Below, piece by piece: positions 1 through 9,158 of a stretch of DNA of 64,000 nucleotides; within the stretch, counting starts at the first letter, position 1; each line of letters begins with the position of its first letter. Below the pieces are notes generated by a model. The model saw nothing but the letters and a program-made list of their open reading frames with translations. It was not told where the DNA came from and searched no databases. The DNA is from Serpens sp035497915. GTDB taxonomy: Bacteria > Pseudomonadota > Gammaproteobacteria > Pseudomonadales > Pseudomonadaceae. The position numbers and the translations under genes are program-made. Location: the NCBI RefSeq assembly GCF_035497915.1, contig NZ_DATJCS010000005.1, positions 1 through 64,000 of the forward strand, read 5' to 3'.

Positions 1-89
1 CCTGATCCCATCCCGAACTCAGCAGTGAAACGATGCATCGCCGATGGTAGTGTGGGGTTTCCCCATGTGAGAGTAGGTCATCGTCAAGC
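1..89 (+). rRNA. rrf: 5S ribosomal RNA, 3' part (5' end lies outside the window)
   Basis: The sequence matches the distal three quarters of a gammaproteobacterial 5S rRNA: it contains the CCCGAACTCAG loop, the CGATGGTAGTGTGGGG segment and the conserved GAGAGTAGGTCATCGTCAAGC 3' end, which would pair with the missing 5' GCTTGACGA end. About 30 nt of the 5' end are missing because the window starts inside the gene. A terminator follows directly, so this is the end of an rRNA operon. The neighbouring T6SS cluster converges on it. Confidence 0.96.
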
Positions 90-99
90 ACCTAAAACC

Positions 100-140
100 A
101 AAACCCCAATCCGCTAACGCGGGTTGGGGTTTTGTCTTTT
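100..140 (+). terminator. Rho-independent terminator of the rRNA operon
   Basis: A hairpin pairs AAACCCCAA-CCGC with GCGG-TTGGGGTTT around a TAAC loop and runs into a T-rich tail (TTTTGTCTTTT). It sits 11 nt after the 5S rRNA end. The stem is nearly symmetric, so it may also stop transcripts arriving from stk1 on the other strand. Confidence 0.9.
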
Positions 141-144
141 CAGC

Positions 145-1059
145 TCACTTAAATCGGGCCATCAACCTGGCGAACACAGACCGCCTGGTGGTCTGCTCCC
201 AAGCTTCGTACAACTGACGGGCCGAACAGCGCTGGTTCGGCAGGCTGGAAATCGCCCTGTTCAGCAAATTCCAGATACTTGTCGGCATCTGTGCAGGCCG
301 GCGTAATGGTTCGTCCTTCAGGTGAACACCGCTCAGCTCCAACAGCACGCAGCCCAGCGAATAGATGTCCGCTGCGCTGCTGGCAGGTTCGCCCTGCAGG
401 ATTTCCGGCGCGGCGTACCTGGGTGTCCATGCCCTGAAACGCTCCCGGTCGAGTTGTGGAAGCGCGTCCTGAGAACAGTGCCCGAGCCCGAAATCGAACA
501 GACGGACATCCTCCTGCCCCGCCAGGATATTGCTGGGTTTTATGTCCCCGTGCAGGGTGCCCCGCTCATGGCAATGCGCTACCGCAGCCAGCACCCTGCC
601 GCCGATGCTGTGGATATCACTCCACGCAAGGCCTTCAGGCTGGCTTAGGAGCAACTGGTCCAGCGTGATGCCATCGAGCAGCTCCATCACGATGAAGGGA
701 TGCTCGCTGGCCGGATCGATATCGAAATGCAGCACCCTGATCACATTGGGATGCTTCAGGCGCAGCGTGCGCACGAACTCGCTGTGTAGCAGCGTCGAGG
801 CATCGGGGTATTCGGCACATTCATTGTTCAGGGTCTTGATTGCGACCAGCGGACAGGGATCCCCCAGCTGTTCACGCAATAGATCCCGCGCCCTGAAGAC
901 CGCGCCCATGCCACCTACGCCGAGCAGTCGTTCCATCCGATAGCGATTGCACAACAGGTCCGGCACGGGCTGCAGGCATGCCGTGCGGCGTTCCGCCTGT
1001 TTCCCGGCCGGTTGCGCAAAGGCGAAATAGGTCATTTCGGGCTTAGGGGCGCTGGTCAT
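145..1059 (-). CDS. stk1: T6SS serine/threonine protein kinase (Stk1-type)
   Basis: A 304-residue Hanks-type Ser/Thr kinase, last gene of the T6SS operon. Visible motifs are the glycine loop GVGGMGAVF (residues 47-55), the ATP-anchoring VAIK (Lys75), the catalytic loop HGDIKPSN (170-177, Asp172), DFG (189-191) and APE (217-219). The Arg normally before the catalytic Asp is Gly, so it is a non-RD kinase. No transmembrane segment or sensor domain is visible, unlike PpkA of HSI-I. The ATG was chosen because it overlaps the stp1 stop as ATGA; a longer open frame upstream only reads through stp1. By analogy with HSI-I, the kinase and phosphatase probably control the secretion machine through the FHA protein of the same operon; that target is inferred. 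Confidence 0.9.
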   Translation of the reverse strand: MTSAPKPEMTYFAFAQPAGKQAERRTACLQPVPDLLCNRYRMERLLGVGGMGAVFRARDLLREQLGDPCPLVAIKTLNNECAEYPDASTLLHSEFVRTLRLKHPNVIRVLHFDIDPASEHPFIVMELLDGITLDQLLLSQPEGLAWSDIHSIGGRVLAAVAHCHERGTLHGDIKPSNILAGQEDVRLFDFGLGHCSQDALPQLDRERFRAWTPRYAAPEILQGEPASSAADIYSLGCVLLELSGVHLKDEPLRRPAQMPTSIWNLLNRAISSLPNQRCSARQLYEAWEQTTRRSVFARLMARFK

Positions 1060-1793
1060 GGCTGGGCTCCCGGCATCTGGCGGACCACCACGGCGCTCAG
1101 GTTGTCGCGCGCCGGGCCTTGCATGACGAAGTCGATCAGAAGGTCTGCCGCACGCTTCGGTGTCGACGCCTTCAGCGCTGCGCCGAGCACCGCAGCCGGC
1201 GACGCCTGGTGGATGCCATCGCTGCACAGCAGGAAGCAGTCACCCGGGCGGACGTCGAACTCCACGGTATCCAGCTCTAGGTCGGTCGTTGCGCCCACCG
1301 CGCGGGTCAGGGCGTGGGACGCCGGATGCAGGGCGGCCTGTTCGGCCGTGTATCGGTGGCTGTCGATCAGCTGCTGGGCGAGGGAGTGATCGCGCGTAAG
1401 CTGGAACAGCCGCTGATCGCGCCATAAATAGCATCGGCTGTCGCCTGCCCAGAGGCAGGCCCCGCGAACCCCTTCGACCAGCAGGACGACCACGGTACTG
1501 CCCATGATGGAATCCTGCTGATCGGCCGCCAGGGTCAGATCCTGGCTCAGTCGCTGGTTCAGTCCGGCGAGCTCGCTGCGTACCTGGGCGATGCGCTGCG
1601 CAAGGGGGCCGTTCAACTGCAGCGCCGACAGCCCCTCGATGATGCAGCGGCTGGCCAGCGCCCCGTTGGCATGCCCGCCCATGCCGTCGGCAATCGCCCA
1701 CAAGCCCCGATTGGCGGCCGCCAGCAGTGCATCCTCGTTGCGCTGCCGGACCTTACCGGTTTCGCTGCGCGCCGCGCTCTGCCATCCGCCCAT
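1056..1793 (-). CDS. stp1: T6SS PP2C-family serine/threonine phosphatase (Stp1-type)
   Basis: A 245-residue PPM/PP2C metal-dependent phosphatase. Metal-binding motifs are RNED (residues 18-21), ADGMGGH (35-41), GDSR (117-120), SDG (191-193) and the closing RDNLSA (229-234). The length is typical of the bare catalytic domain. It is translationally coupled at both ends: its ATG shares one base with the tssM stop (TAATG) and its stop overlaps the stk1 start. Its expected role is to reverse phosphorylation by the adjacent kinase and so switch the T6SS off, as PppA does in HSI-I; the direct substrate is not shown by the sequence. Confidence 0.93.
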   Translation of the reverse strand: MGGWQSAARSETGKVRQRNEDALLAAANRGLWAIADGMGGHANGALASRCIIEGLSALQLNGPLAQRIAQVRSELAGLNQRLSQDLTLAADQQDSIMGSTVVVLLVEGVRGACLWAGDSRCYLWRDQRLFQLTRDHSLAQQLIDSHRYTAEQAALHPASHALTRAVGATTDLELDTVEFDVRPGDCFLLCSDGIHQASPAAVLGAALKASTPKRAADLLIDFVMQGPARDNLSAVVVRQMPGAQP

Positions 1794-4700
1794 TACAGGA
1801 CTGCCGGCAGCCTGAAGCTGCGCAGCAGCGACGGATCGAAGGGATTGGGTGAGCGCTGGCTGTGCAGCAGGTACTGAGCCCGGCGATCTTCCAGATGCGC
1901 CTTGAGCAACAGCACGTCCCGCCCGCTGTGGTGCTCCACCTGCAGTTGGTCGAGCAGGCGGAACAGCGACCAGTGTCCGCTGTTCCGCTCCACGGCAATG
2001 CGTCGACCGCCGATCTCCTCGATCAGCACGCTGGCCCGGCCATCCAGGGTATGGTCAGGCCAGCGAAACGAGGTCTGCACGATCGGGCCGTGGCGATACT
2101 CGTGCTGCTGGTTGCCCAGCCGGAATTCCGCACGGCGCATGTTCGAATCGAGCAGGTAGGATTCCAGCTTGAACTGCACACCGGGTTCGTCCGGATTCTC
2201 GGCGAAGAAGCTGCGGCGAATGTCCTCGGCTTTGCCCAACTGAGCCAGGAAGTGCGGTGACAATGGCAGGCCGCGGCCATCGATCAGACGTGCTTTCAAC
2301 TGATTGCCACTGCCGGTCACGAAGGGCTTGAGGTGGCTTTCGAAGAAGCGATCCGCCACCCCCTTGCTCTTGAAGAACTCGCGGAAGTCAGCAAGGGACA
2401 CCTCGCTCTGGCTCTGGGCCTCGAAGGGATACCGCTGGCGTAGCGCGTCCTGGTAGAAGGCGTACAGCTCGGCCTGGTAGCGCTGGTTCAGATGCTGCTG
2501 GGCTTCGCTGAGAATCAGCATCCAGCTGTCGTCGGCGAGCAGTTCCAGCCATTGCCCGACCGGCTTGGGCAGGCGCGCGACACTGCTGCGCAACTGGCTG
2601 AGGGCATCGGCGCGACCGCTCATGCGCTGGCGGGCCAGTTCGAAGGCGGTCTGTTCGGGCTGGCTGGCCTGGGCCAGCCCGTTGAGCAGGCTGTTCAGCT
2701 CATCCAGGGCGCGCAGGCTGGCGGTCAGTTCCGGCCCGGCATTGCCGCTGTCATCCAGCAGACGATGCAGGGGGGCGAAATGACGTTCCAGGGCCTTGCG
2801 GGCGGTATCCGGGACGGCGCCACCAAGTCGCGTGCCAAGCGCCGCTGCGCCGGGAACGCTCGCCAGCAGTTCGCTGGCGGCTTCGGCAGATTCGGTCGAG
2901 CCGCTGAACTGGGTGTTCTCCCGAACCTGTATCAGCAGCTGAAGCAACGGCGAGCTGGGCGAGCCCAGGCCGGCGACCAGTTGCGCGCCTTGGGCGGCAT
3001 TGCCCACCGGCTCCGGTTCCAGCTGTGCCAGCGCCTGTGACCAGTGGTAGGCATAGTCCCGGAAGTACAGCTGCTCCACGTCCGCTAGCAGGCCACTCAG
3101 GTCGTGCGAACTCAGGCCTTCACTTTCACCCAGCACCCAGTTGTCGCGTAGGATTTCCTCGACCCGACGTGGTCCCTGCGCCAACAGGTAGCTGCGGTAA
3201 CCGCGCTGGGTATAGAAGCCGGGAATTCCGTGGTCGCTGCCGTTGAGCAGAGTGGCCTGCGGGCCGAGATGCTGATGGAAGCGGTACTCGGGCAAGGGCT
3301 GCGCCTGATCGCGCAGCATGCGATAGACCACCTCGGCCAGCGATTCACTGCGCAGGATCTGACGCGCCTGGGTTACCAACTGAGCATCGATCGACTGCGG
3401 CGGGAACGGCTCGGCCAGCAGACGCCGAAAATGGCCATTCAGCGCATCCTGAACTGCCGTATCGCCCGCGTGGAGGTGCGACCATTCGGCCGCCAGCCTG
3501 TCGGCGAGGAACCCGGCATCGCGGCGCTCGGGCAGATTCAGCATCAGGTAGGCGCGCAGGCTGGCCAGCAGGCCGTCGCGGTCCTCGCGTTGCCCTTGCA
3601 GCTGGGCTTCCAGTTGCTGGCGGACCCTTGGCAACAACAAGCTTTGCAGATCCTGCTGATAGTGATCCCGAACCAGCGGCTCCACCTTGCTGCGCTGATA
3701 CAGGCCGCCACGCTGGACAAACGGCACTTCGCCACGCTCCGGGAACACCTGGGTGGCCGCATGGCTGGTATTCAGTACCTCGAGCATTCGCTGGACATCA
3801 TCAAGGGCCTGGAGTTGCTCGCGGGCCGGCGCCAGGGCGCCGGCGATCTGCCGCAGGCGCTCCAGGCGTGCCTGATTGTCGGAAAATGCATTGCTCCAGA
3901 GTCCCGTTACCGCCAGCACGCAGCCCAGCGCGCCGGCATACATCGCCCGCTGCCCCCAGGCCAGGCGCCGCGCGGTCTGGCCGTCGAGGCTGGCCAGTGA
4001 CGCCTCCGGGAAGATCACCTTGGCAAACAGATCGTGAATGAAGCGGGGTTTGCCGGTGTGCAGGCTGGGCAGCAGGCTGCCGGCCAGGCCGAGCTGCTGG
4101 CCGATGCCGAGGGTCACCGGGTCCAGTCCGCCCTCCAGTTGCGGCGCGCTGGTCAGGTACAGCCCACGCAGCTGGCTGGCCCGCTGGTAGCGGTTGCCGG
4201 CGAAGGCCAGCTCGACGAACAGGCACAGTTGCTCGCCCAACTGGCCGAGCTGATGGGGAAAGTCGAGAATCTGCCCGCGCCGTACCGTATCGCGCTCCTG
4301 GTGCATGCGCGGAATCACCTGGTGATTCAGCCGGCGCAGCAGTGCTTCGAGTTCCGCGCGTAGGGTCGCCTGCTCGGTGGCGCACTGCCCGGGACGGAAG
4401 GTCATGCCCAGTACCTGGTCGGCCTCCTCCCGCGACAGCTGATCGAAGGACTCGGCGAAGCCCGGCACCTTGTCCGCCTTGCCGAGCACCAGATACACCG
4501 GCACGTCGACGCCCAGTTGCTGATGAATCTCCTGCAGGCGCTGGCGGGTCTGGCGCGCCAGGTGCTCGAGCGCCAGCTCATCGCCGTTCTGCAGCACATC
4601 CACCGGCAGGTTCACCAACACGCCATTGAGCGGCCGGGTGCGGCGCCGGCGCAGCAGGCGCAGGAGCGTCTGCCAGCCCAGGCTGTCCACCGCAGGGTCG

Positions 4701-5293
4701 GGTTGACTCAGATAGCGACCGGCCGTATCGATCAGCACCGCCTGTTCGGCGAAGTACCAGTCCGCGTACAGGGTGCCGCCGACCTCCCGGGTCAGGCGCT
4801 GCTCCGTGCCCTGATTGAGCGGAAACTCCAGCCCGGAGAAATCCAGCAGGCTGGTCTTGCCGCTGCCCTGCGGGCCGATCAGCAGGTACCAGGGCAGATC
4901 CTCGCGCCACTTTTCACTGCGACCGGCATACAGGCGCGAGCCCTTGAGGGTACGCACAGCCTCGCGGTAGCGATGCCGCAACTCGGCCTGTTCTTCGCCG
5001 ATCAGGCTCTGCTGACGCAGGGACTCCTGGGCTTGCTCGGCGCTCTGCTCGCGGCGCTGGAGCTGTTTGCCGCGCCAGTCGGCAAACACCAGGGCCAGCC
5101 CCCACAGCAGCATCAGCAGGCCGATGCTGGCCAGACGGCTGAGCGGCGAGGCCCAGAAACGCTGCTCAGCAATCGCTAGCAGCGGGCCGACGAACCAGAT
5201 CAGCAGGCTCGCCAGCAGCACCAGCAGCAGGCTCCAGACCCAGGTCCGCGCCAGGAAACGGCCGATCCGGGCCGCGTATTGCTTGATGTCCAT
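1793..5293 (-). CDS. tssM: T6SS inner-membrane protein TssM (IcmF)
   Basis: A 1166-residue IcmF/VasK family protein forming the inner-membrane and periplasmic pillar of the T6SS membrane complex with TssL and TssJ. Two N-terminal membrane segments (about residues 17-42 and 55-72) precede a cytoplasmic NTPase-like domain with Walker A GPQGSGKTS (140-148) and a Walker-B-like LIDTAG (187-192). A third membrane segment (about 448-468) leads into a large periplasmic region. The Walker A motif is intact. The ATG follows the tssL stop by one nucleotide. Length and domain order match IcmF2 of HSI-II. Confidence 0.96.
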   Translation of the reverse strand: MDIKQYAARIGRFLARTWVWSLLLVLLASLLIWFVGPLLAIAEQRFWASPLSRLASIGLLMLLWGLALVFADWRGKQLQRREQSAEQAQESLRQQSLIGEEQAELRHRYREAVRTLKGSRLYAGRSEKWREDLPWYLLIGPQGSGKTSLLDFSGLEFPLNQGTEQRLTREVGGTLYADWYFAEQAVLIDTAGRYLSQPDPAVDSLGWQTLLRLLRRRRTRPLNGVLVNLPVDVLQNGDELALEHLARQTRQRLQEIHQQLGVDVPVYLVLGKADKVPGFAESFDQLSREEADQVLGMTFRPGQCATEQATLRAELEALLRRLNHQVIPRMHQERDTVRRGQILDFPHQLGQLGEQLCLFVELAFAGNRYQRASQLRGLYLTSAPQLEGGLDPVTLGIGQQLGLAGSLLPSLHTGKPRFIHDLFAKVIFPEASLASLDGQTARRLAWGQRAMYAGALGCVLAVTGLWSNAFSDNQARLERLRQIAGALAPAREQLQALDDVQRMLEVLNTSHAATQVFPERGEVPFVQRGGLYQRSKVEPLVRDHYQQDLQSLLLPRVRQQLEAQLQGQREDRDGLLASLRAYLMLNLPERRDAGFLADRLAAEWSHLHAGDTAVQDALNGHFRRLLAEPFPPQSIDAQLVTQARQILRSESLAEVVYRMLRDQAQPLPEYRFHQHLGPQATLLNGSDHGIPGFYTQRGYRSYLLAQGPRRVEEILRDNWVLGESEGLSSHDLSGLLADVEQLYFRDYAYHWSQALAQLEPEPVGNAAQGAQLVAGLGSPSSPLLQLLIQVRENTQFSGSTESAEAASELLASVPGAAALGTRLGGAVPDTARKALERHFAPLHRLLDDSGNAGPELTASLRALDELNSLLNGLAQASQPEQTAFELARQRMSGRADALSQLRSSVARLPKPVGQWLELLADDSWMLILSEAQQHLNQRYQAELYAFYQDALRQRYPFEAQSQSEVSLADFREFFKSKGVADRFFESHLKPFVTGSGNQLKARLIDGRGLPLSPHFLAQLGKAEDIRRSFFAENPDEPGVQFKLESYLLDSNMRRAEFRLGNQQHEYRHGPIVQTSFRWPDHTLDGRASVLIEEIGGRRIAVERNSGHWSLFRLLDQLQVEHHSGRDVLLLKAHLEDRRAQYLLHSQRSPNPFDPSLLRSFRLPAVL

Positions 5294-5294
5294 G

Positions 5295-6167
5295 TCACTT
5301 CATCCCTGACTGCGTGGAAAACACCTGTGCCGCTTTCGTGTCCAGGTACGGCTGCAGGGCGCGGTCGCGCTGTGCGCCTAGCGCCCAGGCGAAGCCCACA
5401 TACAGCACGCCCAGGCAGGCCACGGTACACAGCGCCACCGTCCAGGCCGGCACGTTGAACAGCGGCCGACGCTGGCCGCCCCTCAAGCCTTCCCAGTGCG
5501 GCGACAACTCGCGCGGTACATCGCCGTGCAGCTGGCGAATCTGTCGGTACAGCCCGTCGCGTACCGCCTCCAGTTCGAGCATGCCGCGCGGCAGCACCCG
5601 ATAGCGGCCTTCGAAGCCCAGCGCCAGGCACAGGTAGAGCAGTTCGAGCATCGCCAGGTGCTTGACCGGGTTGCGCGCCAGCCGCTCGAGCAGCTGGAAG
5701 ACCTTTTCACCACCGAAGGTCTCGTTGTGGAAGCCGCTCAGCAGGCTCAACTGCGACCACTCGCCGGCCACACCCCAGGGCGTGGTGACCACGGCTTCGT
5801 CCAGTACGCTGCACAGTACGTAGCGGGCCGCCATCACCTGCGCGCTTTCCACCCCGTCCTGCAGGGCGCGGTACTCGAACTGGCGGATGGCGGTGCCCAG
5901 TTGCGCCTGCAGCGCGTGCAGGTCTTCGCCGTGCAGACTGCTTCTGATACGTACCGCCTCGGACAGCAACGGCGCGGCCGCCGCCACCAGCGGGTTGAGG
6001 CTGACGCTGAAGGACTCGGCCGGCCGCACGCGCGCGGCGAAGACCATGCGCGCCTCCAGCTCCTCGTACTTGGGAGTGGCCCCGACGTCGCTCAGCAGGC
6101 TGTCCGCCGCCGGCGGCTGGCCGTTGTGGCTGAGCACGACCGTCCTGTCGCTCGCTGTGTAATCCAT
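5295..6167 (-). CDS. tssL: T6SS inner-membrane protein TssL (DotU)
   Basis: A 290-residue DotU/TssL protein with a cytoplasmic hook domain (core motif around LDEAV and TPWG, residues 122-132) and one C-terminal membrane segment (about 240-262). The tail after the membrane segment is short, so there is no fused OmpA-like peptidoglycan-binding domain. It partners TssM and TssJ in the membrane complex. The ATG lies 5 nt after the tssK stop. An upstream in-frame TTG at 6176 would overlap that stop and add three residues, so the start is slightly uncertain. Confidence 0.93.
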   Translation of the reverse strand: MDYTASDRTVVLSHNGQPPAADSLLSDVGATPKYEELEARMVFAARVRPAESFSVSLNPLVAAAAPLLSEAVRIRSSLHGEDLHALQAQLGTAIRQFEYRALQDGVESAQVMAARYVLCSVLDEAVVTTPWGVAGEWSQLSLLSGFHNETFGGEKVFQLLERLARNPVKHLAMLELLYLCLALGFEGRYRVLPRGMLELEAVRDGLYRQIRQLHGDVPRELSPHWEGLRGGQRRPLFNVPAWTVALCTVACLGVLYVGFAWALGAQRDRALQPYLDTKAAQVFSTQSGMK

Positions 6168-6172
6168 CTCTC

Positions 6173-7504
6173 TCAATCCCTGATCGCCCAGAATTTCAGT
6201 TCCAGCCCGGTGAATTCACCGGACGCATGCAACGCGAAGCCGCCCGAGCGTTTCATCTGTTCCTGCTCGTCGGGGGTCAGCTCCAGCGCGAAGTAGGTCT
6301 TGCCGGCATGGAAGGGGATCTGCCGTGGCGCCACCGGCAGCGGACGCAGGCGGATGCCCGGCAGGTGCAGGTTGACCAGTTGGCGAATGTGCTCGACCGG
6401 GCCGATCTTCAGATGCGCCGGCAGGCGCGTGCGCAGCGACTCCGAATCGCAGTCGGCGCTGGCGGCCAGCACGAACACCGCGCTGTCCAGCAGGCTGGCA
6501 TCGTGCAGTGGCGTCACCTGAATGCCGTACTGCCGCTGCTGCAGCGGCAGCTCGATGGCGTGCTGTTCGAGCACCATCGACAGCACCTGGCGCAACGCGT
6601 CCAGCAACTGATGGAAGCTGGCACCCTGGTCGCCATGCTGGTAGCGGACCTCCAGGTGCGGGCGTTTGCTCTCGGCTGAGAAGGTCGCCAGCTCGCCGAA
6701 CAGGCACAGCAGTTCCCGGTAGATCTGCACAGGATGCATCTGATCGACGCCCAGGTAATGGCGCAGCAGCGGCTCGTAGCGGTTGATCAGCTGCAGCATC
6801 ATGAAATCCCCCACCTCCGCGCCGCCCACCTTGCCGGTGGCGCGGATGCGCTCGGCCAGGGTGTCGCCCCGGTGCGCCAGCATGGTGATCACTTCCTTGA
6901 GGCAGGACAGCAGGTAATCGCTGGCATGGAAGTGCAGGAAGCTGGGGATGAACGCCGCATCCAGGCTGATCACGCCGTCGGGCGTGGTATCCAGTACCTG
7001 GCACACCTTGAGCTTCACGAACAGCGCGTCGTTGTGCTGCTCGCCCAGCTGCAGGCGGAAATCCGGCTGGCCGCAGCCGACCTGGCCGAGGCCGTTGTCG
7101 CCGGCGTTCGAGTCGGCCAGGTCGCGGTCCAGGGTGACGAAACGCGCCAGCACGTCCTTCTGCTCGGCCCGGCGGCTTTCGATGTGATTGCCGGTGGCCA
7201 GCGGCAGGGCCAGATAGACCGGCGTGCCGGTGGTGTTCGGCGCGATGTCCAGCACCAGCGGCGGCTGCTCGGGGCCGATGTCGAACAGCGTGCCGTCCGG
7301 CAGCAGACCGCTGGCCCGGCTCAGCACCAGCTTGCCCATGTTGAGGAACTGCCGGTCGATCTCCAGGCCGAAGAAACCCCACGGATAGTGCCCCAGGCGC
7401 TGGGTGCGGCTCTTCAGCTGGTGGTCGTGATAGCGGTCGTTCTGCTGGAAGTGCTGCGGCTTGAGCAGCATGCCTTCCTGCCAGATCACCTTGTCCAGGG
7501 CCAT
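6173..7504 (-). CDS. tssK: T6SS baseplate protein TssK
   Basis: A 443-residue TssK (VasE/ImpJ) protein, the trimeric adaptor that anchors the T6SS baseplate to the TssL-TssM membrane complex. The N-terminus carries the family-typical opening with WQEGMLLKPQHFQQ (residues 8-21), and the length is normal. The start lies one nucleotide after the tssJ stop, consistent with a single translationally coupled operon. It corresponds to HsiJ2 of the HSI-II cluster. No anomalies were seen. Confidence 0.97.
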   Translation of the reverse strand: MALDKVIWQEGMLLKPQHFQQNDRYHDHQLKSRTQRLGHYPWGFFGLEIDRQFLNMGKLVLSRASGLLPDGTLFDIGPEQPPLVLDIAPNTTGTPVYLALPLATGNHIESRRAEQKDVLARFVTLDRDLADSNAGDNGLGQVGCGQPDFRLQLGEQHNDALFVKLKVCQVLDTTPDGVISLDAAFIPSFLHFHASDYLLSCLKEVITMLAHRGDTLAERIRATGKVGGAEVGDFMMLQLINRYEPLLRHYLGVDQMHPVQIYRELLCLFGELATFSAESKRPHLEVRYQHGDQGASFHQLLDALRQVLSMVLEQHAIELPLQQRQYGIQVTPLHDASLLDSAVFVLAASADCDSESLRTRLPAHLKIGPVEHIRQLVNLHLPGIRLRPLPVAPRQIPFHAGKTYFALELTPDEQEQMKRSGGFALHASGEFTGLELKFWAIRD

Positions 7505-7505
7505 G

Positions 7506-7973
7506 TCAGTCGTCCTCCGGCTCGGGGGTATCCAGGCGCCGCACGCCCTGGTCGTCGAGATGCAGGCGCACCTTGTGCAGCGCCTGCTCCTCGAGCGGAA
7601 TGACCTGGCGCCAGCGGGTTTCCTGCAGGTCGCGATAGGCGGCCAGCACGCCGACGTAGCGGCTGCCGGGCTGCACGTGCACCTTCAGCGCACGCCAGCT
7701 GCCCGGGCGCAGCTCGAACTCTTCCTGGGTGACGAAATCCGGCGCCAGGGCCTGGCGCGGGTTCTGGTAGAGGGCGAAGAAGTCCGTGTTCTCGAAAGCC
7801 GCCGGATGGCGCAGCTCGATCAGCCGCACCACGATCGGCGACGGCCGGCCGCCGAGGTCGGGGTTCAGGCTGTTGCTGGCGGTGACGAACATGTCCAGCT
7901 TGGTCAGCGACGAGGAGCAGCCGCCCAGGCACAGCAGCGCGCCGAGCAGGGCCAGGGGAGCGAGGCGAAACAT
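7506..7973 (-). CDS. tssJ: T6SS outer-membrane lipoprotein TssJ
   Basis: A 155-residue lipoprotein with a hydrophobic signal peptide ending in a clear lipobox (LGGC, Cys at about residue 18), followed by the transthyretin-like TssJ/Lip fold that contacts periplasmic TssM. Three in-frame ATGs are available at 7982, 7979 and 7973. The last was chosen because an AAGGA ribosome binding site sits about 8 nt upstream of it, and the first two would abut that site. It directly follows fha, as lip2 follows fha2 in HSI-II. Confidence 0.92.
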   Translation of the reverse strand: MFRLAPLALLGALLCLGGCSSSLTKLDMFVTASNSLNPDLGGRPSPIVVRLIELRHPAAFENTDFFALYQNPRQALAPDFVTQEEFELRPGSWRALKVHVQPGSRYVGVLAAYRDLQETRWRQVIPLEEQALHKVRLHLDDQGVRRLDTPEPEDD

Positions 7974-7978
7974 GGACA

Positions 7979-9142
7979 TCATCCTTGCGAGTCGGTGTTC
8001 AGGGTGGCGATCAGGCGGACCTGTTCTTCGTAGGCCTGGGCGAAGTCGCGGGCGAACAGCCGTTCGCCCCAATCGCCGTCCTGGCCCAGCTGGCGATGCT
8101 GGCGCCGGTAGGCGCGCCAGCGGCTGCCGGCCGTGGTCAGCCAGGGCTTGCGGTCCTGGTCGCTGCGCGCGGCGATCCGCTCCGGCGCGAAATGCTCGAA
8201 CATGGCCTGCACCGCCGCGCGGCTGGCGGCCAGCATCGCCACCTGATGGGCCTGCAGGTCACGGAAGGCCCTGGCCACCGCCTGCTCGCCCTTCAACTGG
8301 CCGGGCTTGGCTGTGCGCAACAGCGCCTGCAAGGCCTCTTCGCTGTTCACCGCATGCTTGAGCGGGTTGTTGCCGGCGCTCTGTACCGAGGTCTGCTGCA
8401 GGCGCAGCTCGCCCTTGAGCTCGCTGCGGGTGCGCAGGCTCTGTTGCAGCTGGCCGACACATTGGCGCAGCAGACGGGCGGCCTGCAGCGCCACGGCCTG
8501 ACGGGCCGGCTCGTCGAGTGGTTCCAGCTGCATGCCCAGTGTCTCGCCCAGCCGCTGCCAGAAATCATCCCGGTTCGGATGGGCAGGCGCCGGCATATCG
8601 GCTGCCGTGGCGGTGGCTGCCGGCACCAGCCGTGGCACCAGCAGGCTTTCCGCCTCCACGGCGGCGTAGTCCCGCTGCGGCGCCTCGCTGGCGGCCAGGG
8701 ATAGCGACAGGTCGAGGCCATGGGCCGCAGTGTCCGCTGCCGTGGCGTCCAGTCCGGCCAGCGGGTCGAGCTCCAGAAAGGCATCGTCGGGAATGATGCT
8801 GGCGCTCGCCAGCAGCGCGTCCTCCTCCATCCCCGGCACCAGACGGGCGCGAATCTCCACCTCGCCCAGGCAGAAGACGGCTCCATGCTCGATCTTCTGC
8901 GGCACGCCCTTGATCAGGCTGGCGCCGTTGTCCTTGAGGCGGATGCCGTTGCTGCTGGTGTCGGTGAGGAAATAATCACCGTCCCGGTGACTCACCCGGG
9001 CATGCCGCCCCGAGATGACCCGCTTGCTGTCGGCAATCACCCAGTCACAGTCCGCCGCCCGCCCGATCACGCCGCCGCGCGGGGTGAAGCGGGCGCTGGA
9101 GTCCGCCGCCCCAGCTCCGACCCTTTCGAAAACCAGTTCCAT
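7979..9142 (-). CDS. fha: T6SS-associated FHA-domain protein
   Basis: A 387-residue Fha protein. The N-terminal forkhead-associated domain (about residues 1-105) shows the phosphothreonine-binding signatures IGR (26-28), SGRH (44-47) and TSSNG (62-66). A variable linker leads to the C-terminal T6SS FHA-specific domain (about 225-387). Such proteins link threonine phosphorylation to T6SS assembly, and stk1 and stp1 lie in the same operon. The start was set at the ATG preceded by AAGGAG about 9 nt upstream; a longer upstream frame would run antisense-like through the small lipoprotein gene. This is the fha2 position of HSI-II. Confidence 0.94.
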   Translation of the reverse strand: MELVFERVGAGAADSSARFTPRGGVIGRAADCDWVIADSKRVISGRHARVSHRDGDYFLTDTSSNGIRLKDNGASLIKGVPQKIEHGAVFCLGEVEIRARLVPGMEEDALLASASIIPDDAFLELDPLAGLDATAADTAAHGLDLSLSLAASEAPQRDYAAVEAESLLVPRLVPAATATAADMPAPAHPNRDDFWQRLGETLGMQLEPLDEPARQAVALQAARLLRQCVGQLQQSLRTRSELKGELRLQQTSVQSAGNNPLKHAVNSEEALQALLRTAKPGQLKGEQAVARAFRDLQAHQVAMLAASRAAVQAMFEHFAPERIAARSDQDRKPWLTTAGSRWRAYRRQHRQLGQDGDWGERLFARDFAQAYEEQVRLIATLNTDSQG

Positions 9143-9158
9143 GGTTGGCACTCCTTGC

